Below are positions 33,863 to 41,171 of a DNA stretch of 64,000 bases, in pieces. The stretch is from an uncultured Celeribacter sp. (GTDB lineage: Bacteria; Pseudomonadota; Alphaproteobacteria; Rhodobacterales; Rhodobacteraceae): contig NZ_OY780935.1 in assembly GCF_963675965.1 (NCBI RefSeq), positions 876,001 through 940,000 of the forward strand, read 5' to 3'. The notes beneath the pieces were generated by a model, which worked only from the letters and a program-made list of their open reading frames with translations, was not told the origin of the DNA and did not search any database. The first letter of the stretch is position 1, and every line of letters starts with the position of its first letter. The position numbers and the translations under genes are program-made.

Positions 33863-35434
33863 TTAAGATTTCTGGAACATGGCGAGCATGCGCCGTGTCA
33901 CGAGGAACCCGCCGAAGATGTTAATCCCGGCCATGAAGACCGCAACCGCCGACAGGAGGATGACCAACCAAGAGCCGGAGCCGATCTGCATCAGCGCCCC
34001 CAGAATGATGATCGAGGAAATTGCGTTGGTCACCGCCATCAGCGGCGTGTGCAGCGCATGCGACACGTTCCAGATCACCTGGAAACCGATGAAGACCGAC
34101 AACACAAAGACGATGAAGTGCTGCATGAAGGACGCCGGGGCGACAAGCCCCACCGCCAGAAGCAGTACCGCCCCGACAGCCAGCAAGGTGACCTGACGTT
34201 TGGTCTGCGCCTTGAACGCGGCGACTTCCTGCGCGCGTTTTTCCTCGGCGGTCAGCTCCTTGGGCTTTTCTTTCTTCTGCGCGGCGATCGCAGCCACTTT
34301 CGGCGGCGGCGGTGGGAAGGTGATGTCGCCTTCATAGGTCACCGTGGCGCCACGGATCACGTCATCTTCCATGTTGTGCACGATCTGGCCGTCTTTTTCC
34401 GGCGTCAGGTCGGTCATCATATGGCGGATGTTTGTGGCGTAAAGCGTCGAAGCCTGGGTTGCCATGCGGGACGGGAAATCGGTGTAGCCGATGATGGTCA
34501 CGCCATTTTCGGTCACGATTTTTTCGTCCGCCACGGTCAGCTTGCAGTTGCCGCCCTTTTCCGCGGCAAGGTCCACGATCACCGAGCCCGGCTTCATCGC
34601 AGCCACCATGTCCTCGGTCCAGAGTTCCGGCGCTTCGCGGTTCGGGATCAACGCCGTGGTGATGACGATGTCCATGTCCGGCGCCAGTTCGCGGAACTTG
34701 GCCAGTTGGGCCTCGCGGAACTCGGGGCTGGACACGGAGGCATAGCCACCGGTCGCCGCACCGTCCTGCTGCTCTTCCTCAAAATCGAGATAAACGAATT
34801 CCGCGCCCATGCTTTCGACTTGTTCGGCCACTTCGGGCCGCACGTCAAAGGCGTAGGTCACAGCGCCCAAGCTGGTCGAAGTGCCGATCGCGGCCAGACC
34901 CGCCACACCAGCGCCCACCACCAGAACCTTCGCCGGGGGCACTTTGCCCGCCGCGGTGATCTGGCCGGTGAAGAAACGGCCAAAGTTATTGCCCGCCTCG
35001 ATGACCGCACGGTAGCCCGCGATATTGGCCATCGACGACAATGCGTCCATTTTCTGCGCCCGCGAAATCCGCGGCACCATCTCCATAGCGATGACATTGG
35101 CCCCTTTGGCCGTCGCCGCCTTCATGCCGGGTTCGTTGCCAGCCGGGTTGAAGAAAGAGATCAACGTCTGCCCCTTCTTGAGACGTTTCAATTCCGTCTC
35201 GTTGGGCTGGCGGACCTTGGCGACGATGTCGCACTCTTTCCACAGCGCCGGCGCGGTCTTGACGATCTCGACCCCGGCCGCCTCGTAATCCTCATCCGAG
35301 AACCCGGCGAGCTTGCCCGCCCCGGTCTCGATCGCACATTCATACCCAAGCTTTTGCAATTGCTTGGCACTTTCAGGCGTCAGCGCGACACGCGCCTCCC
35401 CCTCAAAGACTTCCTTAGGAACACCGAATTTCAC
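33863..35434 (-). CDS. pntA: NAD(P) transhydrogenase subunit alpha, single-chain form
   Basis: NAD(H)-binding alanine-dehydrogenase-like domain (GVPKEVFEGEARVALTPES; GAGVAGLAAIGTSTSLGA) joined to the small membrane domain at the C-terminus (after about residue 400), so alpha1 and alpha2 are in one chain as in E. coli. The start is a GTG at 35434 with AGAGGA eight bases upstream, giving 523 residues; the frame is open further to 35686 without similarity. RQPNETEL is the conserved loop contacting NADP domain partners. Confidence 0.96.
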   Translation of the reverse strand: MKFGVPKEVFEGEARVALTPESAKQLQKLGYECAIETGAGKLAGFSDEDYEAAGVEIVKTAPALWKECDIVAKVRQPNETELKRLKKGQTLISFFNPAGNEPGMKAATAKGANVIAMEMVPRISRAQKMDALSSMANIAGYRAVIEAGNNFGRFFTGQITAAGKVPPAKVLVVGAGVAGLAAIGTSTSLGAVTYAFDVRPEVAEQVESMGAEFVYLDFEEEQQDGAATGGYASVSSPEFREAQLAKFRELAPDMDIVITTALIPNREAPELWTEDMVAAMKPGSVIVDLAAEKGGNCKLTVADEKIVTENGVTIIGYTDFPSRMATQASTLYATNIRHMMTDLTPEKDGQIVHNMEDDVIRGATVTYEGDITFPPPPPKVAAIAAQKKEKPKELTAEEKRAQEVAAFKAQTKRQVTLLAVGAVLLLAVGLVAPASFMQHFIVFVLSVFIGFQVIWNVSHALHTPLMAVTNAISSIIILGALMQIGSGSWLVILLSAVAVFMAGINIFGGFLVTRRMLAMFQKS

Positions 35435-35478
35435 GTGTATGTCCTCTTTCCCAGTCTTGTTCGCCTCTAGGTGCTTTC

Positions 35479-35982
35479 CTACCCGGAGGCCGCTTGTTGC
35501 GCAACAATGTTGCGCGAAGAATGACGCATGTGACGGCAGGTCACAACCAGCGCCTCGTATTTCCGGACCATGCGACGAACTCCTCCTCGAAGCGCGCGCA
35601 GCCATTTTTCCTCGTCTTCGATGAACCGCTTTTGGAGCACAACCACCAAAACAGGCACCAAAACCAAACCGGTCCAACTGCCGCACAGTATCGAAACACC
35701 TGCGAGTGTAAAGACATCAGCAAGGTAAATCGGATTGCGTGACAGCCTGAAGACGCCGGTTTTCACCAATGTCGACGGCTGCTGATGCGGGATCACGGTG
35801 GTCTTATGTCGCAGCATCGCCACCACGGCCGCCGCCATCACCCCAACCGACACGACGATGATCCCCCCTGCTGCCCAGTGCCCCCAATGCGGCACGGCAA
35901 AGCCAAATCCAAGCCGGGCCGTTGCCCAAGCGAGAGCCGCAAAGCCCATCAGCCCAATCGGTGGCAGATCAAAATATTTCAT
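35479..35982 (-). CDS. Isoprenylcysteine carboxyl methyltransferase-like membrane protein, C-terminus probably frameshifted
   Basis: Small membrane methyltransferase-like protein with four helices. The family core LVKTGVFRLSRNPIYLADV and the SAM-site-like RFIEDEEKWLRA are present. After RA the frame runs into an Arg-rich tail with no family look. Removing one base in the GC run at 35592-35599 would instead give a continuation FEEEFVAWSGNTRRWL and a stop at 35541, matching the usual ending of this family. The gene is thus either carrying a one-base insertion or the read has an error there. The methyl acceptor is unknown. Confidence 0.75.
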   Translation of the reverse strand: MKYFDLPPIGLMGFAALAWATARLGFGFAVPHWGHWAAGGIIVVSVGVMAAAVVAMLRHKTTVIPHQQPSTLVKTGVFRLSRNPIYLADVFTLAGVSILCGSWTGLVLVPVLVVVLQKRFIEDEEKWLRALRGGVRRMVRKYEALVVTCRHMRHSSRNIVAQQAASG

Positions 35983-36059
35983 ACTTAAAGCTTATAGCGG
36001 GGAATTTCAGCACTGAAAAGCGCCTCGTAAAACCTGTTGGGAGCCCCTAAACTACCAAG

Positions 36060-36524
36060 ATGTCCGAGAAAATGCGCCACCTGACCCAATCTGACGCCCA
36101 ACGCTGCTATGCAGTGCTGCGGCGCGCTGTACATGAAGGCGCCGGACAGGTCTACAGCGCGGAACAATGCGCCGCCTGGGCGCCGCCTCATCCCCCGGAC
36201 AACTGGGCCGCGCGCGCGTGTGCCGGCTATGCCGTCTGCGCCACACGCTGGGGGCGCATTCTGGGTTTTTTCACCATGGGCCGGGACGGGCATATCGACT
36301 TTGCCTATGTCCTACCAAAGGTGATGGGCACTGGTGTCGCGGCCCGGCTTTACGAGGCCTGCGAAGCCGAAGCGCGGCGTCTCGGCCTGACCGAGATGCA
36401 CACGGAGGCCTCTCATCTGGCCCGGCGTTTCTTTGAAAAACGTGGCTGGCGGGTCATTGCTCGCCAGACCGTGATCCGCAACAGCGTCGGGATCGAAAAT
36501 TTCCGCATGGAAAAACAACTGTGA
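36060..36524 (+). CDS. GNAT-family N-acetyltransferase
   Basis: A 154-residue acetyltransferase-fold protein. The acetyl-CoA region is read as YVLPKVMGTGVAARLYEACEAEA, followed by the beta-strand and helix of motif B (LTEMHTEASHLARRFFEKRGW). The acetyl acceptor is unknown. The start at 36060 has no strong ribosome site and ATG 36072 is an alternative. It is divergent from the methyltransferase-like gene and converges on the alcohol dehydrogenase. Confidence 0.85.
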   Translation: MSEKMRHLTQSDAQRCYAVLRRAVHEGAGQVYSAEQCAAWAPPHPPDNWAARACAGYAVCATRWGRILGFFTMGRDGHIDFAYVLPKVMGTGVAARLYEACEAEARRLGLTEMHTEASHLARRFFEKRGWRVIARQTVIRNSVGIENFRMEKQL

Positions 36525-36581
36525 TCCCGATTGCGCACGGGCAGTCCGAAGCCGGAGCGCAAGACCCCGGCCCCGCTGGGA

Positions 36582-37517
36582 TCAATAGACGCAGACCAGA
36601 CGGCCGCTGACCTCTCCGCGTTTCAGCCGCTCGATACCCTCCGGGATTTCCTCCCAGGTGATGGTTTCGATCTTCGGCTTCAACTCGCCCTTGGCCACCC
36701 AGTCGAGCACCGTTGCAATATCTTCCTTGGTGCCGCCGTTGCTGCCGCGCAGGTCAACTTTTTTGATGATCATCGGATAGGTGTTGATCGCGGCTTCCAA
36801 CTTACCCATGCCAACCAGCACAACGCGCCCATTCATGCCAACGGCTTCAATGGCGCCCGCAGTTGTCGTGCCAAAGCCCGCAAAATCAATGATCAGATCC
36901 AAATTCTCATCGGCCAGCTCGGTGACGTCCTTGACCACACGTTTCGCCCCAATGCTTTTGGCATAATCCCAGGCGTCTTCCTTGATCTCGGCGACATAGA
37001 GCTCGGCCCCGTTCAGCACGACAAGCTGTGCTGCGAATTGACCCAACCCGCCAAGACCGATGATCCCGACCTTTTCGCCCGCCTTGATCTCACCCCGGGT
37101 CAATGCCCCCTGCGAGGTCATCCCCGCATCCGTTGTCGATGCGGCCAGTTCGATCGGCATGCCGTCGGGCACTTTGACCAATGCGTCTTGCGTGGTGACG
37201 ATTTTTTCGCCGAACCCGCCGTCGATCACAAATCCCGGTGTTTCCAGCATCGGCCAGATGGCCACCCGGTCGCCCACTTTGAAATCAGTGACATCCGGAC
37301 CGATTTCCTCGATCTGCCCGGCAACCTCATGGCCCATGGTGATCGGAAGATTGGGAATGCTGGCCAACCATTTTTCATCTTCGAGCACGCCAACATCAGT
37401 GTGACACAGCCCTGCGGCCTGCACCGCGATTTTCACTTTGTCACCGCTCACCGCGGGCTCTGGTTTCTCCACCTTCACCAAGGGTTGGTGCGTTCCGGTA
37501 AAACTCCAGGCTTTCAT
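36582..37517 (-). CDS. Zinc-dependent alcohol dehydrogenase (MDR), lacking the structural-zinc lobe
   Basis: A 311-residue medium-chain dehydrogenase. Catalytic zinc ligands are Cys in GLCHTDVG, His-Glu in GHEVAG, and Asp in STTDAGMTSQGAL, in the position where many relatives have Cys; Asp is known at this place in some bacterial ADHs. The loop normally holding four structural-zinc cysteines is missing: VGDRVAIWPM passes straight to GFVIDGGFGEKI. The NAD fold is GLGGLGQFAAQL. ATG 37517 has AAAGGATATGCC in front. Substrate is unknown. Confidence 0.88.
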   Translation of the reverse strand: MKAWSFTGTHQPLVKVEKPEPAVSGDKVKIAVQAAGLCHTDVGVLEDEKWLASIPNLPITMGHEVAGQIEEIGPDVTDFKVGDRVAIWPMLETPGFVIDGGFGEKIVTTQDALVKVPDGMPIELAASTTDAGMTSQGALTRGEIKAGEKVGIIGLGGLGQFAAQLVVLNGAELYVAEIKEDAWDYAKSIGAKRVVKDVTELADENLDLIIDFAGFGTTTAGAIEAVGMNGRVVLVGMGKLEAAINTYPMIIKKVDLRGSNGGTKEDIATVLDWVAKGELKPKIETITWEEIPEGIERLKRGEVSGRLVCVY

Positions 37518-37615
37518 GGCATATCCTTTCTTGAGAACTCTCTCCCGGCGACTTGGCGCCGGAAGTGGCGCGGACAAACGCCCACGCGCGACTGACGCAG
37601 CCCCTCACGCTGAGG

Positions 37616-38392
37616 TTACGCGTCCTGAGGCGTCCGGGCCCGGTGCGCGGCGGAAAACTCATGCACTGCTGCACCAAAAGCCTCGAAAAGCGGCCGGGAC
37701 ACCGGGTCCTGGCCCGCGCGCCATTCCGGATGCCATTGCACCGCAAGCGTGAACCCCGGCGCATCCTTGACATAGATTGCTTCCGGCGTGCCGTCCGGTG
37801 CATAGCCGTCCACCACGATCCGCGCCCCAGGTTTCTTGATACCCTGCCCGTGCAAGGTGTTGGTCATCACCTCAGAGGCGCCAAGCAGTTTTGCGAAGAC
37901 CCCACCCTCGGAAAGCCGCACCGGATGGCGCAGGGCAAATTTTTCTTCAATCGTTCCGTCGGGCGGCATGCGGTGGTTCATGCGTCCGGGCAGATCGCGA
38001 ATTTCGGGATACAGCGTCCCACCCATTGCAACGTTGATTTCCTGAAACCCGCGACAGATCCCCAGAAACGGCTGCCCGGCTTCAACACAGGCGCGAACCA
38101 GCGGCAAGGTCACCGCATCCCGCGCCCGGTCGAAAGCACCATGGGCCTCGGTTTCCTCTTCGCCATATTCGGCCGGATGCACATTGGGCCGCCCACCGGT
38201 AAACAGAAACCCGTGGCAGGTCTCCATCAGTTCAGCCACCGAGACAAAGCTGGGATGCGCCGGGATCAGGAGCGGCATGCAGCCGGAAACCTCGGCCACG
38301 GCTTCGGCATTCATGCGCCCGCCAGTGTAGGCCGGGTAATCCCCGTTCAACATATCCGTATTGCCGATAACCCCGACGACTGGTCGATTCAT
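37616..38392 (-). CDS. Class I glutamine amidotransferase-like gamma-glutamyl hydrolase (PuuD/peptidase C26 type)
   Basis: A 258-residue protein. The nucleophile cysteine is in FLGICRGFQEINVAMGG, the catalytic His in QWHPEW, and GRPNVHPAEYGEE is the family's substrate loop. PuuD cleaves gamma-glutamyl-GABA in putrescine breakdown, but no puu genes are near, so the substrate could be another gamma-glutamyl amide. The ATG at 38392 follows AGGAGGT by eight bases, a firm choice over the longer open frame. Confidence 0.88.
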   Translation of the reverse strand: MNRPVVGVIGNTDMLNGDYPAYTGGRMNAEAVAEVSGCMPLLIPAHPSFVSVAELMETCHGFLFTGGRPNVHPAEYGEEETEAHGAFDRARDAVTLPLVRACVEAGQPFLGICRGFQEINVAMGGTLYPEIRDLPGRMNHRMPPDGTIEEKFALRHPVRLSEGGVFAKLLGASEVMTNTLHGQGIKKPGARIVVDGYAPDGTPEAIYVKDAPGFTLAVQWHPEWRAGQDPVSRPLFEAFGAAVHEFSAAHRARTPQDA

Positions 38393-38510
38393 TCTGCAGG
38401 ACCTCCTGTTTTTCTTCAAGATACTGTCAAACCCGCAAGAGAAAAGGGGCATGGGCGCGCAGGGGCTCTGCAACCGTGCAATGAACGCACAAAGCCGCGA
38501 CATGGCACGA

Positions 38511-38537
38511 AAAAGGGGCGGCACCTGCCGCCCCTTT
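38511..38537 (-). terminator. Terminator of malate synthase G gene
   Basis: An 11-base perfect stem (38512-38522 with 38527-38537, loop of four). Read on the minus strand it is followed by a run of T, the form of an intrinsic terminator about 40 bases after the glcB stop. Confidence 0.85.
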
Positions 38538-38575
38538 GATCGTCTGAGAAACCTTGCAGCACAAAGACCGCGCGG

Positions 38576-40717
38576 TCAGCCCGCAGCCTTCAGTTCCAGA
38601 CGGCGAGCATGCAACACCGGCTCGGTATAGCCCGACGGCTGCTCACGGCCCTTGAACACCAGATCACAGGCCGCTTTAAAAGCGATGGTGTCAAAAGAGG
38701 GCGCCATAGGCACATAGAGCGGATCCCCCGCGTTCTGGCGATCCACTACGGCAGCCATCTTTTTCATCGCCTCCATCACCTGTGCCTCAGACACGATGCC
38801 ATGGTGCAACCAGTTGGCCAGACCTTGCGATGAAATCCGGCAGGTGGCGCGGTCTTCCATCAGGCCGATGTCGTGAATGTCCGGCACTTTCGAACAGCCG
38901 ACGCCCTGATCGACCCAGCGCACGACATAGCCAAGGATGCCCTGTGCGTTGTTTTCGATCTCGGCGGTGATTTCCGCATCGGACCAATTGACGCCTTTGG
39001 CCACCGGAATGGTCAGAAGGTCCTCAAGCGTTCCGCGCGCACCGCCCTTGGCAATCTCGTCCTGCACCGCGAAAACGTCGATCTTGTGATAATGAGTGGC
39101 ATGCAGCGTGGCGGCGGTGGGCGACGGCACCCAGGCGCAGGTCGCCCCCGATTTCGGGTGGCCGATCTTGGCCTCCAGCATCGCGTTCATCAGATCCGGC
39201 ATGGCCCACATGCCCTTGCCGATCTGCGCGCGCCCCTTAAGACCGCAAGCAAGACCGATGTCGACGTTGCGTTCCTCATAGGATTTGATCCAAGGCTGGT
39301 CTTTCATCTCGCCCTTACGGATCATCGGCCCCGCTTCCATCGAGGTGTGAATCTCGTCGCCGGTGCGATCAAGGAAGCCAGTGTTGATGAAGGCCACGCG
39401 CGCTTTGGCAGCACGGATGCATTCCTTGAGGTTGACCGATGTGCGGCGCTCCTCATCCATGATGCCCAGTTTCACAGTGTGTTGCGGCAGGCCGAGAATG
39501 GCCTCGACACGGGTGAAGATCTCATCAGCAAAGGCGACCTCTTCGGGACCATGCATTTTCGGCTTCACCACATAAACGGAGCCTTCGACCGAATTGCGCG
39601 GCCCGTCCGTTTTCTTAAGGTCGTGCATGGCGATCATCACCGTGATCAGCGCATCCATCAGGCCTTCACCGATCTCGCGCCCCTCACTGTCAAGGATCGC
39701 TGGATTGGTCATCAGGTGGCCGACATTGCGCACCAGCATCATCGCCCGCCCCTTGAGCGTCAGCGCGCTGCCATCAGGCGCCGTAAAGTCGCGATCCGGG
39801 GACAGCGCCCGGGTGAAGCTTTTGCCACCCTTGCTGACCTCTTCGGTCAGGTCGCCCCGCATCAGACCCAGCCAATTGCGGTAAGCCCCGACTTTTTCTT
39901 CGGCATCCACAGTGGCCACGGAATCTTCGCAGTCCATAATGGCAGAGACGGCGGCCTCGACCAGAATGTCGGAAATCCCGGCCTTGTCCTGCGCGCCGAC
40001 CGGCGTGGACGGATCGATCACAATGTCGATGTAAAGCCCGTTCTTCTGCAACAGAACGTGGCCCTCGGAGCTGCCGGCAAACTGCGCAGGATCCGCCAGA
40101 CCGGTTTGCCCCATCCCGCCGTCTATCAGCAGCAGATCGTCCTTAACGGTCATCGCCGTCACATCGGCCCAGGAGCCTCCTGCCAGCGGCGCGACCGCGT
40201 CCAGATGCGCCTTGGCCCAAGCGATCACCTCCGCGCCGCGCGTCGCGTCATAACCTTTGCCCTTTGGCAGGCTGCCCATCGCATCCGTGCCGTAAAGCGC
40301 ATCATAGAGCGACCCCCAGCGCGCATTGGCGGCGTTGAGCGCATAGCGCGCATTGGTGATCGGCACCACAAGCTGCGGCCCCGGCTTGGTCGCGAATTCC
40401 GCGTCGATGTTAGAGGTTTCAACCTCGAAATCCGGCCCCTCTTCCACGAGATAGCCGATTTCCTGCAGGAAGGCCGTATAGGCTTCGGCGTCGTGATCTG
40501 CCCCTTTGCGTTCCAGATGCCATGCGTCGATCTGATTTTGCATCCGCTCACGCACCGCAAGGAACTCACGGTTTTTCGGCCCAAGGTCTGCAACAATCCC
40601 GGCCATGCCGTCCCAGAAGGTCTCCGCCGATATGCCGGTGCCCGGAAGGGCCTCGGTTTCGATGAATTGCGCAAGCTCTTGGGCGACCTGAAGGCCGGAT
40701 TTGTCGATACGAATCAT
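38576..40717 (-). CDS. glcB: Malate synthase G
   Basis: Condenses glyoxylate and acetyl-CoA to malate. At 713 residues it is the large monomeric G isoform. Visible family blocks are MDCEDSVATVDAEEKVGAYRN, AFINTGFLDRTGDEIHTSME, GATCAWVPSPTAATLHATHYH and the C-terminal catalytic-Asp region LMEDRATCRISSQGLANWLHHG. No isocitrate lyase gene is in the window. A dyad 47 bases upstream of the start is a possible operator. Confidence 0.96.
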   Translation of the reverse strand: MIRIDKSGLQVAQELAQFIETEALPGTGISAETFWDGMAGIVADLGPKNREFLAVRERMQNQIDAWHLERKGADHDAEAYTAFLQEIGYLVEEGPDFEVETSNIDAEFATKPGPQLVVPITNARYALNAANARWGSLYDALYGTDAMGSLPKGKGYDATRGAEVIAWAKAHLDAVAPLAGGSWADVTAMTVKDDLLLIDGGMGQTGLADPAQFAGSSEGHVLLQKNGLYIDIVIDPSTPVGAQDKAGISDILVEAAVSAIMDCEDSVATVDAEEKVGAYRNWLGLMRGDLTEEVSKGGKSFTRALSPDRDFTAPDGSALTLKGRAMMLVRNVGHLMTNPAILDSEGREIGEGLMDALITVMIAMHDLKKTDGPRNSVEGSVYVVKPKMHGPEEVAFADEIFTRVEAILGLPQHTVKLGIMDEERRTSVNLKECIRAAKARVAFINTGFLDRTGDEIHTSMEAGPMIRKGEMKDQPWIKSYEERNVDIGLACGLKGRAQIGKGMWAMPDLMNAMLEAKIGHPKSGATCAWVPSPTAATLHATHYHKIDVFAVQDEIAKGGARGTLEDLLTIPVAKGVNWSDAEITAEIENNAQGILGYVVRWVDQGVGCSKVPDIHDIGLMEDRATCRISSQGLANWLHHGIVSEAQVMEAMKKMAAVVDRQNAGDPLYVPMAPSFDTIAFKAACDLVFKGREQPSGYTEPVLHARRLELKAAG

Positions 40718-40763
40718 ATGGGAATCACCTGATTGGTCTGGAATTTGCAGCGCAGAGTAAACC

Positions 40764-40779
40764 GTTTCCTATCGGAAAC
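40764..40779. promoter_or_regulatory. Inverted repeat GTTTCC-N4-GGAAAC upstream of glcB
   Basis: Perfect six-base arms with a four-base centre, 47 to 62 bases before the glcB ATG and within the likely promoter (a TTTACT-like -10 follows on the minus strand). The GGAAA/TTTCC half-sites are of the kind bound by IclR-type regulators, but no regulator gene is adjacent. Confidence 0.45.
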
Positions 40780-40858
40780 AACCCAAACCCCGCACTCATG
40801 ACCATTCAGAGGCCCGTCTTGCCGCAGCAAAAGGCGCATAAAAAAGACATGGGCGGCG

Positions 40859-41047
40859 TCATTGCGTCAGCGGCGCAACCTCCTGATCGCTCAGGACCGG
40901 CGTCGACTCTGTCGATGATGGATCAAGCGCCAGATTGGCGACCGCCACGACAATCAGCAAGCCCACAACAACCGCTAGGGCAATGCCGGCAAGCGGGACG
41001 GGATGACGTTTCTTCTGTATCTCAAGATCGGTATCAGGGGCAGACAT
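40859..41047 (-). CDS. Small single-pass membrane protein, 62 residues, unknown
   Basis: Short polar N-terminus (MSAPDTDLEIQKKRHPVP), one hydrophobic helix from about residue 19 to 41, and an acidic/Ser/Thr tail, probably outside the cytoplasm. AAAGGA stands six bases before the ATG at 41047; the open frame is longer but the extension is not protein-like. It is divergent from pepN and upstream of glcB. It matches no family that I know. Confidence 0.6.
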   Translation of the reverse strand: MSAPDTDLEIQKKRHPVPLAGIALAVVVGLLIVVAVANLALDPSSTESTPVLSDQEVAPLTQ

Positions 41048-41171
41048 GGCAATTCCTTTCTCTCGTTTGGCGTTTCGACCCTCACTTTTACGGGACCGGC
41101 AGTTGCGGCCCCCATCATGGAGAACTAACGTCTGAGACAACACAGAGGTTCCCCCGCGAAAGGTAACAGAG

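Noticed and set aside
37545..37562. Hairpin between the alcohol dehydrogenase start and the amidotransferase end
   Set aside because: Six-base stem with no T-run on the minus strand; too weak to call a terminator.
38873..40732. 619-codon plus-strand frame across malate synthase G
   Set aside because: Antisense to glcB, whose motifs are unambiguous; no ribosome site or domain in the plus-strand frame.
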